NCBI RefSeq assembly: GCF_027942865.1
Contig: NC_134528.1
Coordinates: forward strand, 8,303,586-8,367,585
Reading direction: 5' to 3'
Source of the DNA: Odontesthes bonariensis
Taxonomy: Eukaryota; Chordata; Actinopteri; Atheriniformes; Atherinopsidae
Length of the DNA stretch: 64,000 nt
Part shown: one piece after another, positions 56,483-64,000 of the stretch
How the letters are laid out: each line of letters starts with the position of its first letter
Numbering within the stretch: the first letter of the stretch is position 1
The notes under the pieces: generated by a model
What the model saw: only the letters and a program-made list of their open reading frames with translations
Databases searched by the model: none
Told to the model about the DNA's origin: nothing
Position numbers and translations under genes: made by a program

Positions 56483-56999
56483 TTAGTTGGCAGTCAGTAA
56501 AGATGCAACCAGCTGGTCTGTTTCCATCAGATGAGCTTTGATTTCCCTCCTGATCAGCTCCCAGGCTTCAGCACTGTGACCCTGCAGACACAACAATGTT
56601 ATCGTTACCAAAGTAAGAAACAAAGGAAGATAAGTGGTCCTACAGAATGAATAGACAGGCTTACCATTTGCGCAAAGACATGGCGAGGGAGTCTCTTGAA
56701 ATACATATGCAGCCTCCTGTTGGTCTTGTGTCTTCCAGCCTAAAGAGCAAAAGCTAAGATTAGTTTGTTCTTCAGTTTTTTCACAAGGCAAATGAATCAG
56801 CTTTCAATGTGAAGGAGCCACAGGTCCATAAATCATAATTCACACTTACACAGGAGCGAAGTTCATCCGCCTGTTTGATCACAACATTGAGAAAGTGCTC
56901 CAACGCGCTCTGCTCCCATGATGAAGAGCTGTCATCCTCCTCAAACAGGGCGCACACCTCCTGCAGAACCTGAACTGCGAAAGCAAGTTTATCCTCAGC
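56483..56999 (-). CDS. Type I interferon, last three exons (partial gene)
   Basis: Exons 56999-56850, 56739-56665 and 56581-56483 (stop TAA) are all phase 0 with GT-AG borders and encode 107 C-terminal residues. The first begins AEDKLAFAVQVLQEV.ALFEED and ends ADELRSC. The second has TNRRLHMYFKRLPRH. The third has AWELIRREIKAHL, the helix F signature of type I interferons (CAWE in mammals). The Cys before AWE is Glu here. Fish type I interferon genes have five exons; exons 1-2 (signal peptide, helix A) should lie upstream at above 57,000, but a retrotransposon starts at about 57,093. Cytokine role: antiviral signalling through type II cytokine receptors and JAK-STAT. The position after cd79b is the conserved fish interferon locus. 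Subgroup is not assigned, and whether the gene still works is unknown. Confidence 0.85.
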
Positions 57000-57092
57000 C
57001 TGCAAAAAAGAAGAGCAGTCCCATATATTACATAGCACTATACTATCAGTAGTGTTAAAGATGTGGCGCGTTGTAGCTGCCACTGATAGGCC

Positions 57093-57561
57093 TGTGTGGG
57101 AACATGTGATTTAGGCTATTTTAATAATAATTATAAAGTCAAAAGTTTGCTTGGTTTTTGTTTCCTTTTGGTTATGTTTATTTTGCTGTGTGAATGGATG
57201 TGATTATATTTTGTTCTTGGGTTGTTTTCGTTTATTTTAATCATTTGTTGTATTCTTGGGCCGTGTGTGTCACGTGACCTTAAGGACATTATATGACCCG
57301 GAAGCATTGGGGTCAGGTAGAGGAATTTCAGAAATGTTTGGTGTGCACTGCGTTGCAAACGCTCGAGAGAAACCTACCGCTGGTACAAGGCGTACACGGT
57401 AATGGCTTGAATTTATATTATATTGTATTTTCTTTACAGATTCTTTTTTGTATGTCTTTTTGTTTAATGTTAATGCGTGGTATGTGTTTGTTTATTGCTT
57501 GTCAGTTTTCACGGTGTTCATGACGAACCAAAGGAAATAAAGAAAACCAGTCGTGACATCA
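57093..57561 (+). repeat. Probable 5' LTR of the BEL/Pao element
   Basis: Starts TGTGTGGGAACATG and probably ends near GTGACATCA; it contains AAATAAAG (57,535) as a poly(A) signal near its 3' part and CACGTG at about 57,271. The borders are inferred because the 3' LTR lies outside the window and no comparison is possible. The following 680 bases (57,562-58,239) would be the primer-binding site and leader, with no recognisable gene. Confidence 0.5.
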
Positions 57562-58239
57562 GTTTGAAGCGTGGACCGGGTTATTGAGACCAGCAGTAGC
57601 TACAGTGAAAACGTGGCCTTCTGACCAAGGATTGCTGTGTTCCTGTGGTGATCGTCGGCGAAACCTTGCGGGTCACTTCTTCACCCTCCTTCCTGGGTGA
57701 CCGGGTAGCCGTTCTCCATCTTCGGCTCCCACGTCTCCTTCATATCACGTGGTTGTCAGTCTCCTGTGGTCGGCTGGATTGCTAACTCCGGTAGCCACCA
57801 TCGCAGGTCTTCGGGTGCAGTTGGCTCGCCTCACGCAAAGTGGGAACTGAATTGCGTGGGCGCGCCTTTTCGGTGGATTACGGGACAATCTTCGCGTCTT
57901 CAGTGCTGGACTATTGAGGACTTTCTACCCGCTTTGTTCCTGCTGTGGGCCACAGTTACTCGTCGGACTCTGCCGTATCACAGGTCGTATATTACGTTTT
58001 TAAGAGATGCTACCTTGGTTGATGTGAAGAAAGAGGCAAGAGACACTTTTCTCGTTATATTTACCTTGCCAATGCCTTTGTTTACAATTGTAAGGGGGAT
58101 TTGAATTGTATCCTTGTCATCTCAAATGTCATGATTGTGTGAAAAGCGTTTTAATGGAAAATATGGGTTTTGAGCATCTGTGCTGCCATTTAAGCACTGT
58201 TGCATTGTAATTTATATCAACTTTTTTAAATATTACAAA

Positions 58240-61200
58240 ATGTCTAATCAAAACGAAAAAGAGGCAGGTGATGGTATGTCAAAAGAAACTGAAGTAGTGT
58301 TTGTGGAGCCATCAAAGTGTAATATTTGTGGTCTAAACAAAGAGGTTATTGAAGGTGAAAATGCAGAGAATGCTATTAGACATTTTTCATGTACGTCATG
58401 CACAGAAAAGTCAGAGGTCAAAATGAAAGAGCCTAGTGCTGCCGTTGCTCAGACAAGCGGAACTAGAAAGTCTTCCCGTGACAGACGTTTCACGCCAAAA
58501 ATGCAAGAACTAAAAGAACAAGAACAATCTCAGAAAGAAAAAAGATTTCAGTCTGCCTATGAAAAATGGAAAATCAAAGTCAGAGAAGTAAGATCGGAGT
58601 TGAAGACTCTGTGCACTGAGTCAACCATATTTCAGATGATGGATGAAGTCGAGAAACTAGAAAGTGATCTGAGAGACTTGTATGATGGCATACGGCATAT
58701 AATGGCACCAAGTCAAGAAATTAGGAGGAAAATTGATGCATGCACAGCCGTTACAGCAGATCTGTTGAAGTTAATGGGGGTGCGCTCAACTGAAGAGGAC
58801 AGAGACTTTGATGCTGAGGCAGAGAAAGCAAGGTTGGGTTTGCTGCTTGACAATGAATATGCACGATCAATATATGGATCCACCGTTTCTAAAGTCACAA
58901 ACCATAGCCTGCGCTCTGGCCAAGCCTCTGAAACTGGAGGTATTGCCGCTAAAAGAGCAGAAGTCACCGCACAGCTAGCAGCGAAGAAAGCTGAACTGGA
59001 TTTGGAGGCTGACATAGAGGCAAAGCGTCAGCAATTAAAAAAGCTAGAGCGTCACAGAGACATTGAGGTCATGGAAGCAAAACTCAGAGCATACAAAGAG
59101 GAGGAATTAAGAGATCAAAGCAGGCAAGGTAGCCTAGCATATGATATGATCGATCCAAACCCACTTCCCCCCAGTGTTGCTTACCTGACCGGACAAGCTG
59201 CAAGGACTGAAGTAAGTCTGGTGCAGGCGCTGCAAGAGTCAATGGCCTTAACTCGACTCCCTGTTCCAGAACCTTCTGTATTTTCGGGGAATCCACTGCA
59301 GTTTATAGAGTGGAGTACAAGCTTCAAGGCCCTAATAGAAGGACGATGTTTCAATGCAGCAGACAAGTTATTCTATTTGCAGAAGTACATTAGCGGTGAA
59401 GCAAAGTCAGTTTTGGAGGGTAGCTTCTATAGGAAAGATGAGCAGGCCTATCAACAAGCCTGGAAGAAGCTGAATGAGAGATATGGTCACTCCTTTGTGG
59501 TACACCGTGCCTTCAGGGAAAAACTCAACAGATGGGCAAGGATTGGTGCAAGGGAGTATATAAAGTTAAGAGAATTCAGTGACTTTTTACAATCCTGCTG
59601 CGACGCTATGCCTCATGTTAAGGGCCTTCAGGTTCTGAACGACTGCGAAGAGAACCAGAAGATGTTGGCTAAACTCCCTGATTGGGTGGCAAGTCGGTGG
59701 AATCGTTATGTCACAGAACAACTAGACAAAGACAACGACTATCCTGGCTTTAGTGAGTTTGCTGCATTCATTGCAAAAGAGGCACGTATAGCATGTAATC
59801 CAGTATCGTCACTTCATGCAATTAAGAATACAGAGGAGAGGACGGTTAGAGAAACAAAACAGTCACGAGCGAATACTTTTGCAACAAATGTAAGATCCAC
59901 AGAAGCAGCTTGTTCCTCAGCCAAGTCCAATGATGATAGTGACACTGAAGACTCTAATGCACTCCTGACAACAGTGGCGTCTAGTTTTAGATCAGTAAAA
60001 TGTGCATTTTGTGGAGAAAATCATGCTACCTACAAATGTGAGAAATTAATGTTAAGATCAACAGAGCAGAAAAGGACATTTGTGCTGGATAATAAGTTGT
60101 GCTTTGCATGCCTGAGAAAGGGGCACATCTCCAGAGATTGCAGGAATAGAGCAACATGTGCATTATGTAAGAAACGCCACCCTACACCATTGCATGAAGA
60201 TCGTCCTGCAGCAAATGAGTTTTTACAAGCAGTTCTGCCAGCTGAAGAGAACACCGTGTCACTGTCATGCTCTGTTAGTGGAGAAGCGGGCAGCAGTACA
60301 TCAATGATTGTTCCAGTCTGGCTCTCATCACCCAATACAGAGTCGGAGGTTCTCGTGTATGCCTTATTGGACACTCAGAGCAGTCATACATTTGTCGACC
60401 GGGAAGTGTGTGAAAAGCTAAAGATAGAAATGAAATCAGTAAGGCTAAAGCTCTCCACAATGATGGGAGTAGACTCGGTGGTACAAAGCCAACGTGTTAG
60501 TGGACTCAAAGTTAGAGGCTTTACATCAGATTGTTACGTCAACTTACCTCCCACTTACACGAGGGATTTCATCCCTCTGGAACGAGCACACATTCCCACT
60601 CCTGAGACAGCCAAGAGGTGGAAACATCTTGCTCCAATAGCGGACAAAATGCATGCCCAGATGGATTGTGAAGTTGGGCTGCTTATAGGCTATGATTGTT
60701 CTAGAGCACTGGCACCACGGCAAGTTGTTACAGGCGGTGATTATGAGCCATATGCCATCAAGACAGACTTGGGATGGAGCATTGTAGGAAGCGTGCTGCA
60801 GAATACTAATTTTGAGTGTGTGACCGGATTTTGCCATCGCATATCGGTCAGAGAAATGCATCCAGTGACTCCAGTTTCTGTCATAAAAGCACTTGAACTT
60901 GACTTTGCTGATACCCGAATAGGAGAGAAGAGTATATCACAGGAGGATGTTCAGTTTCTTCAGCTCTTAAGCAAAGGCGTCAACCAAAATGAATGCGGTC
61001 ACATTGAGATGCCCTTACCTTTCAAAACACGCCCTCATCTTCCAGATAACAAGAAACTTGCATTAGTTCGACTGAAACACCTGAAACGAAAGTTGGAGAG
61101 AGATTCTAAATTCAAGCAGGATTATGTGAGATTTATGGAAGGAGTCTTTGGAGATGGCGATGCAGAGAAGGTAAAAGAGCAAGCAAAAACAGGCAATCTG

Positions 61201-64000
61201 TGGTATATACCACACCAAGGCATATATCACCCCAGAAAACCAGATAAAATCAGGGTTGTTTTTGACTGCTCTGCTAAGTATGCAGGCACAGCCTTGAATG
61301 ATCATTTGTTGACCGGGCCTGATCTTACAAACGGGCTTACTGGGGTGCTCTGCCGTTTCCGTAAACACCCAATTGCCATAATGTGTGACGTGGAAAAAAT
61401 GTTCCACAGGTTTCATGTCCGTAGAGAAGATCGGGACTATCTGCGATTCCTGTGGTGGGAGAATGGTGATACAGATGCAGAACCCACAGAATATCGCATG
61501 AAGGTCCACCTTTTCGGAGCATCATCTTCTCCAGGGTGTGCTAATTATGCTATGAAGCAGCTTGCCAGCATGAATGGAAAAGACTACCCATTGGCTGCCA
61601 GTTTCATTAGGAACCATTTTTATGTAGATGATGGGCTCATAAGCCTGGAGTCTGTTGATGAGGCCATAAAGTTGGTAAGGGACGCTCAAGCTGTATGTGC
61701 TAAAGGAAAATTGCATCTCCACAAATTCCTTTCTAACAACAGAAATGTTCTGGAGACAATTAGTGTGACTGACCGTGCTGCTGAGGTGAAGAATGTAAAT
61801 CTTAACCATGATCATCTTCCTGTGCAAAATGTGCTAGGGGTAAAGTGGGATGTAGAAAAAGACGTCTTCTCCTTCTCAGTCACCCTTGGGGAGAAAGCTG
61901 CTACACGCCGTGGAATCCTCTCAGTTGTGTCCTCCATTTATGATCCTCTAGGCTTCCTGGCCCCCTTTGTCCTTTTGGGGAAGAGAGTGCTGCAGGAAAT
62001 GTGTCGGAAGGGCATTAGCTGGGATGAACCACTGCCAAGTGAATTAGAGCCAAGGTGGGAGAGTTGGCTGAAGGATTTACCGAACTTGCAAAAAATACAA
62101 ATCTCAAGATGCTTCATACCTGAAGGCTTTGGAAAGACTTTGAGAACTGAATTACATCATTTTTCTGACGCCAGTAGCCATGGCTATGGTCAGTGTTCAT
62201 ATGTCAGGCTAGTGAATGATGAAAATGTTCATTGTGCCTTCATTATGGGGAAAGCAAGGGTCGCCCCTACCAAAGTTGTCACTATACCTCGACTAGAGTT
62301 GACCGCAGCAGTCATTTCTGCAGCAATGAGCAACATGCTGAAGGAAGAACTTGACCTCAAAGTGGACAGAGAATACTTTTGGACTGACTCACAAGTAGTC
62401 CTAGGGTATATCAATAATGAGGCTAGAAGGTTTCATGTCTTTGTTGCAAATCGAGTACAGAGAATCCGTGAGACCACAGACCCAAAACAGTGGCACTACA
62501 TAAGCACAGAGGAGAACCCTGCTGATCATGCCTCTAGAGGCCTTAAGGTAGAAGAACTGATCAACTCCAACTGGTTTACAGGACCCAGATTTCTCTGGGG
62601 AAGAGAGATAGTTGCCAGTCAAGAGAAGCCAGAATTGTTGGTGGGAGACCCTGAGGTCAAAGCTGTCCAAGTCTTGAACACTAATGTTGCAGAAGAATCT
62701 GATTTTTTGCAATGTCTGTCAGTTTTCTCAAAATGGCCTCTGGCTGTAAATGTTGTGGCTCGAATCCAAAGATTGGCAAAGAGGGTAAAGACGTCAGCGC
62801 CCTTGAGTGTGGAGGAAAGAAGGAAGGCTACAGCGACTCTCATCCAGCTTACACAGCGAGCAGCCTTTAGAGAGGAGATGCGAACGCTCAGCCAGGACTG
62901 TGGGAAGGTAGCTTGCAGCAACCAACTGTACCAACTGGACCCATTTCTTCAAGATGGGGTAATGAGGGTGGGAGGAAGACTAAGGAGAGCGATGGCACCA
63001 TTTGAAGTAAGGCACCCAGTAATCCTTCCCAAGGAGAGTAATGTTACGCGGCTTGTTCTTGCACACCACCACGAGAATTTACAGCATCAGGGTAGAGGAC
63101 AGACCCTTAATGAACTTCGAGCCAACGGCTATTGGATTGTTGGTGGTAGTAAGGCAGTAGCTCAGTACATAAGCAAATGTGTCCAATGTAGAAGAGCTCG
63201 TAGGCCGCTAGAGCAGCAACAAATGGCAGACCTCCCTACTGACCGCACAGATCCTTCCCCACCCTTTACCTATTGTGGTATGGACTGCTTTGGTCCTTTT
63301 TATACCAAGCAAGGGCGCAAGGTGCAAAAACGGTATGGCCTTCTCTTTACCTGTCTTTGCTCCAGAGCGATTCATATAGAACTGTTGGAGGATATGACCA
63401 CTGATGCTTTCATTAACGCTTTACGATGTTTTATAGCCATCCGGGGAGCTGTTAGACATCTTAGATCAGACCAAGGAACCAACTTTGTTGGAGCAAAGAG
63501 AGAGCTGGAGAAAGCACTAAAGGAAGTCAGCAAGGAAAGAGTGGCTGCTTACCTGGCAACCAAGCAGTGCGATTTTTGTTTGAATGCACCAAGTGCAAGT
63601 CATGCTGGTGGCAGCTGGGAACGGCAGATCAGGACAGTGAGGAGTGTGATGAGCTCAGTTCTTGCACAATGTGCTGGGCGACTAAATGATGCCTCTCTGC
63701 GAACATTCTTTTACGAAGCAATGTCAATAGTTAACAACCGCCCACTTACAGTGGATGGCCTAAGTGATCCGACTAGCTTAGAGCCACTCACTCCAAACCA
63801 TCTGCTTACCATGAAGTCCTCTATCCCACTTCCCCCACCCGGCAGATTTGATAAGGAAGATCTCTATACAAAAAAGCGATGGAGGCAGGTTCAGTATCTG
63901 TGTGAGCAGTTTTGGTGCAGGTGGAAGAAGGAGTATCTTGCCAGCATCTCTCTAAGGCAACGGTGGCATTATCCTAGGAGGAATGTGCAGGTTGGGGACA
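58240..64000 (+). CDS. BEL/Pao retrotransposon Gag-Pol polyprotein (3' end outside window)
   Basis: One frame runs from ATG 58,240 to the window edge, 1,920 codons without a stop. Parts in order: a charged, coiled-coil-rich N-terminal half; a Gag-like DUF1759 region from about 59,265; two CCHC-type zinc knuckles (60,001-60,039 and about 60,099-60,141); an aspartic protease with DTQSS at about 60,370 (this Pao-type clade often has DTQS in place of DTGS); reverse transcriptase with YVDDG at 61,621; an RNase H-like region (SDASSHGYG at about 62,166); integrase with an HHCC zinc finger (63,060-63,195) and DDE residues in MDCFGP, SDQGTNF and WERQI; then a DUF5641-type tail cut by the edge. Intact catalytic motifs suggest a recent insertion. 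It sits in an interferon gene, in the opposite direction. Confidence 0.93.
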   Translation, partial: MSNQNEKEAGDGMSKETEVVFVEPSKCNICGLNKEVIEGENAENAIRHFSCTSCTEKSEVKMKEPSAAVAQTSGTRKSSRDRRFTPKMQELKEQEQSQKEKRFQSAYEKWKIKVREVRSELKTLCTESTIFQMMDEVEKLESDLRDLYDGIRHIMAPSQEIRRKIDACTAVTADLLKLMGVRSTEEDRDFDAEAEKARLGLLLDNEYARSIYGSTVSKVTNHSLRSGQASETGGIAAKRAEVTAQLAAKKAELDLEADIEAKRQQLKKLERHRDIEVMEAKLRAYKEEELRDQSRQGSLAYDMIDPNPLPPSVAYLTGQAARTEVSLVQALQESMALTRLPVPEPSVFSGNPLQFIEWSTSFKALIEGRCFNAADKLFYLQKYISGEAKSVLEGSFYRKDEQAYQQAWKKLNERYGHSFVVHRAFREKLNRWARIGAREYIKLREFSDFLQSCCDAMPHVKGLQVLNDCEENQKMLAKLPDWVASRWNRYVTEQLDKDNDYPGFSEFAAFIAKEARIACNPVSSLHAIKNTEERTVRETKQSRANTFATNVRSTEAACSSAKSNDDSDTEDSNALLTTVASSFRSVKCAFCGENHATYKCEKLMLRSTEQKRTFVLDNKLCFACLRKGHISRDCRNRATCALCKKRHPTPLHEDRPAANEFLQAVLPAEENTVSLSCSVSGEAGSSTSMIVPVWLSSPNTESEVLVYALLDTQSSHTFVDREVCEKLKIEMKSVRLKLSTMMGVDSVVQSQRVSGLKVRGFTSDCYVNLPPTYTRDFIPLERAHIPTPETAKRWKHLAPIADKMHAQMDCEVGLLIGYDCSRALAPRQVVTGGDYEPYAIKTDLGWSIVGSVLQNTNFECVTGFCHRISVREMHPVTPVSVIKALELDFADTRIGEKSISQEDVQFLQLLSKGVNQNECGHIEMPLPFKTRPHLPDNKKLALVRLKHLKRKLERDSKFKQDYVRFMEGVFGDGDAEKVKEQAKTGNLWYIPHQGIYHPRKPDKIRVVFDCSAKYAGTALNDHLLTGPDLTNGLTGVLCRFRKHPIAIMCDVEKMFHRFHVRREDRDYLRFLWWENGDTDAEPTEYRMKVHLFGASSSPGCANYAMKQLASMNGKDYPLAASFIRNHFYVDDGLISLESVDEAIKLVRDAQAVCAKGKLHLHKFLSNNRNVLETISVTDRAAEVKNVNLNHDHLPVQNVLGVKWDVEKDVFSFSVTLGEKAATRRGILSVVSSIYDPLGFLAPFVLLGKRVLQEMCRKGISWDEPLPSELEPRWESWLKDLPNLQKIQISRCFIPEGFGKTLRTELHHFSDASSHGYGQCSYVRLVNDENVHCAFIMGKARVAPTKVVTIPRLELTAAVISAAMSNMLKEELDLKVDREYFWTDSQVVLGYINNEARRFHVFVANRVQRIRETTDPKQWHYISTEENPADHASRGLKVEELINSNWFTGPRFLWGREIVASQEKPELLVGDPEVKAVQVLNTNVAEESDFLQCLSVFSKWPLAVNVVARIQRLAKRVKTSAPLSVEERRKATATLIQLTQRAAFREEMRTLSQDCGKVACSNQLYQLDPFLQDGVMRVGGRLRRAMAPFEVRHPVILPKESNVTRLVLAHHHENLQHQGRGQTLNELRANGYWIVGGSKAVAQYISKCVQCRRARRPLEQQQMADLPTDRTDPSPPFTYCGMDCFGPFYTKQGRKVQKRYGLLFTCLCSRAIHIELLEDMTTDAFINALRCFIAIRGAVRHLRSDQGTNFVGAKRELEKALKEVSKERVAAYLATKQCDFCLNAPSASHAGGSWERQIRTVRSVMSSVLAQCAGRLNDASLRTFFYEAMSIVNNRPLTVDGLSDPTSLEPLTPNHLLTMKSSIPLPPPGRFDKEDLYTKKRWRQVQYLCEQFWCRWKKEYLASISLRQRWHYPRRNVQVGD

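Noticed and set aside
57003-57083. Extension of interferon exon 3 to an upstream ATG at 57,083
   Set aside because: A proper acceptor (CTTTTTTGCAG) precedes exon 3 at 57,000, and the extension has no signal peptide or interferon similarity.
57766-58104. Plus-strand frame of 112 codons upstream of the BEL polyprotein
   Set aside because: It lies in the leader between LTR and Gag start and resembles no known protein.
60544-62921. Several minus-strand frames of 60-148 codons
   Set aside because: They are antisense to the retrotransposon polyprotein, which has intact catalytic motifs on the plus strand.

Overview
This window comes from a teleost fish chromosome. The genes are intron-rich and vertebrate-like, spacing is wide, and the repeats are fish-type: hAT, Tc1, a tRNA-derived SINE, LINE tails and a BEL/Pao retrotransposon. 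I rebuilt gene models by reading exons, splice sites and phases by eye, so coordinates are exact where stated but no transcript supports them.

Layout. (1) 1-1,050: probable 5' end of an unidentified leftward gene, with a small helicase-derived DNA element inserted in its leader. (2) 3,660-5,850, minus: a five-exon selenoprotein U (fish form of mammalian PRXL2A). It has an in-frame TGA where the mammalian protein has Cys, and a SECIS element in its 3'UTR. (3) 6,710-10,690, minus: a DPY30-domain gene of the DYDC1/2 family with an expanded acidic tail built by tandem exon duplication, and an RFX X-box in its promoter. (4) 11,000-23,766: intergenic, with an 1.1 kb TTAA-flanked element, other repeats and one unrecognised exon-like block. 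(5) 23,817-43,200, plus: a complete 26-exon skeletal-muscle-type voltage-gated sodium channel (scn4a; aa or ab copy not resolved), predicted 1,908 aa. It keeps both non-GT-AG introns known for this family. (6) 43,201-50,350: 3'UTR plus repeat-rich intergenic DNA. (7) 50,351-55,770, plus: cd79b (Ig-beta of the B-cell receptor), 5 exons. (8) 56,483-56,999, minus: the last three exons of a type I interferon gene, with an AU-rich 3'UTR. (9) ~57,093-64,000, plus: an apparently intact BEL/Pao LTR retrotransposon, open to the window edge, sitting where the interferon's upstream exons should begin.

The order scn4a - cd79b - type I interferon is the known conserved fish locus (human SCN4A and CD79B are neighbours on 17q23). 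The adjacent pair DYDC and PRXL2A/SELENOU is a human 10q23 pair, so the window spans a junction between two human synteny blocks. The genes do not form a pathway. The most notable points are the Sec codon plus SECIS pair, the two minor-class or AT-AC introns, the exon duplication with a dead exon in DYDC, the nested transposons, and the retrotransposon that separates interferon exons 3-5 from exons 1-2.
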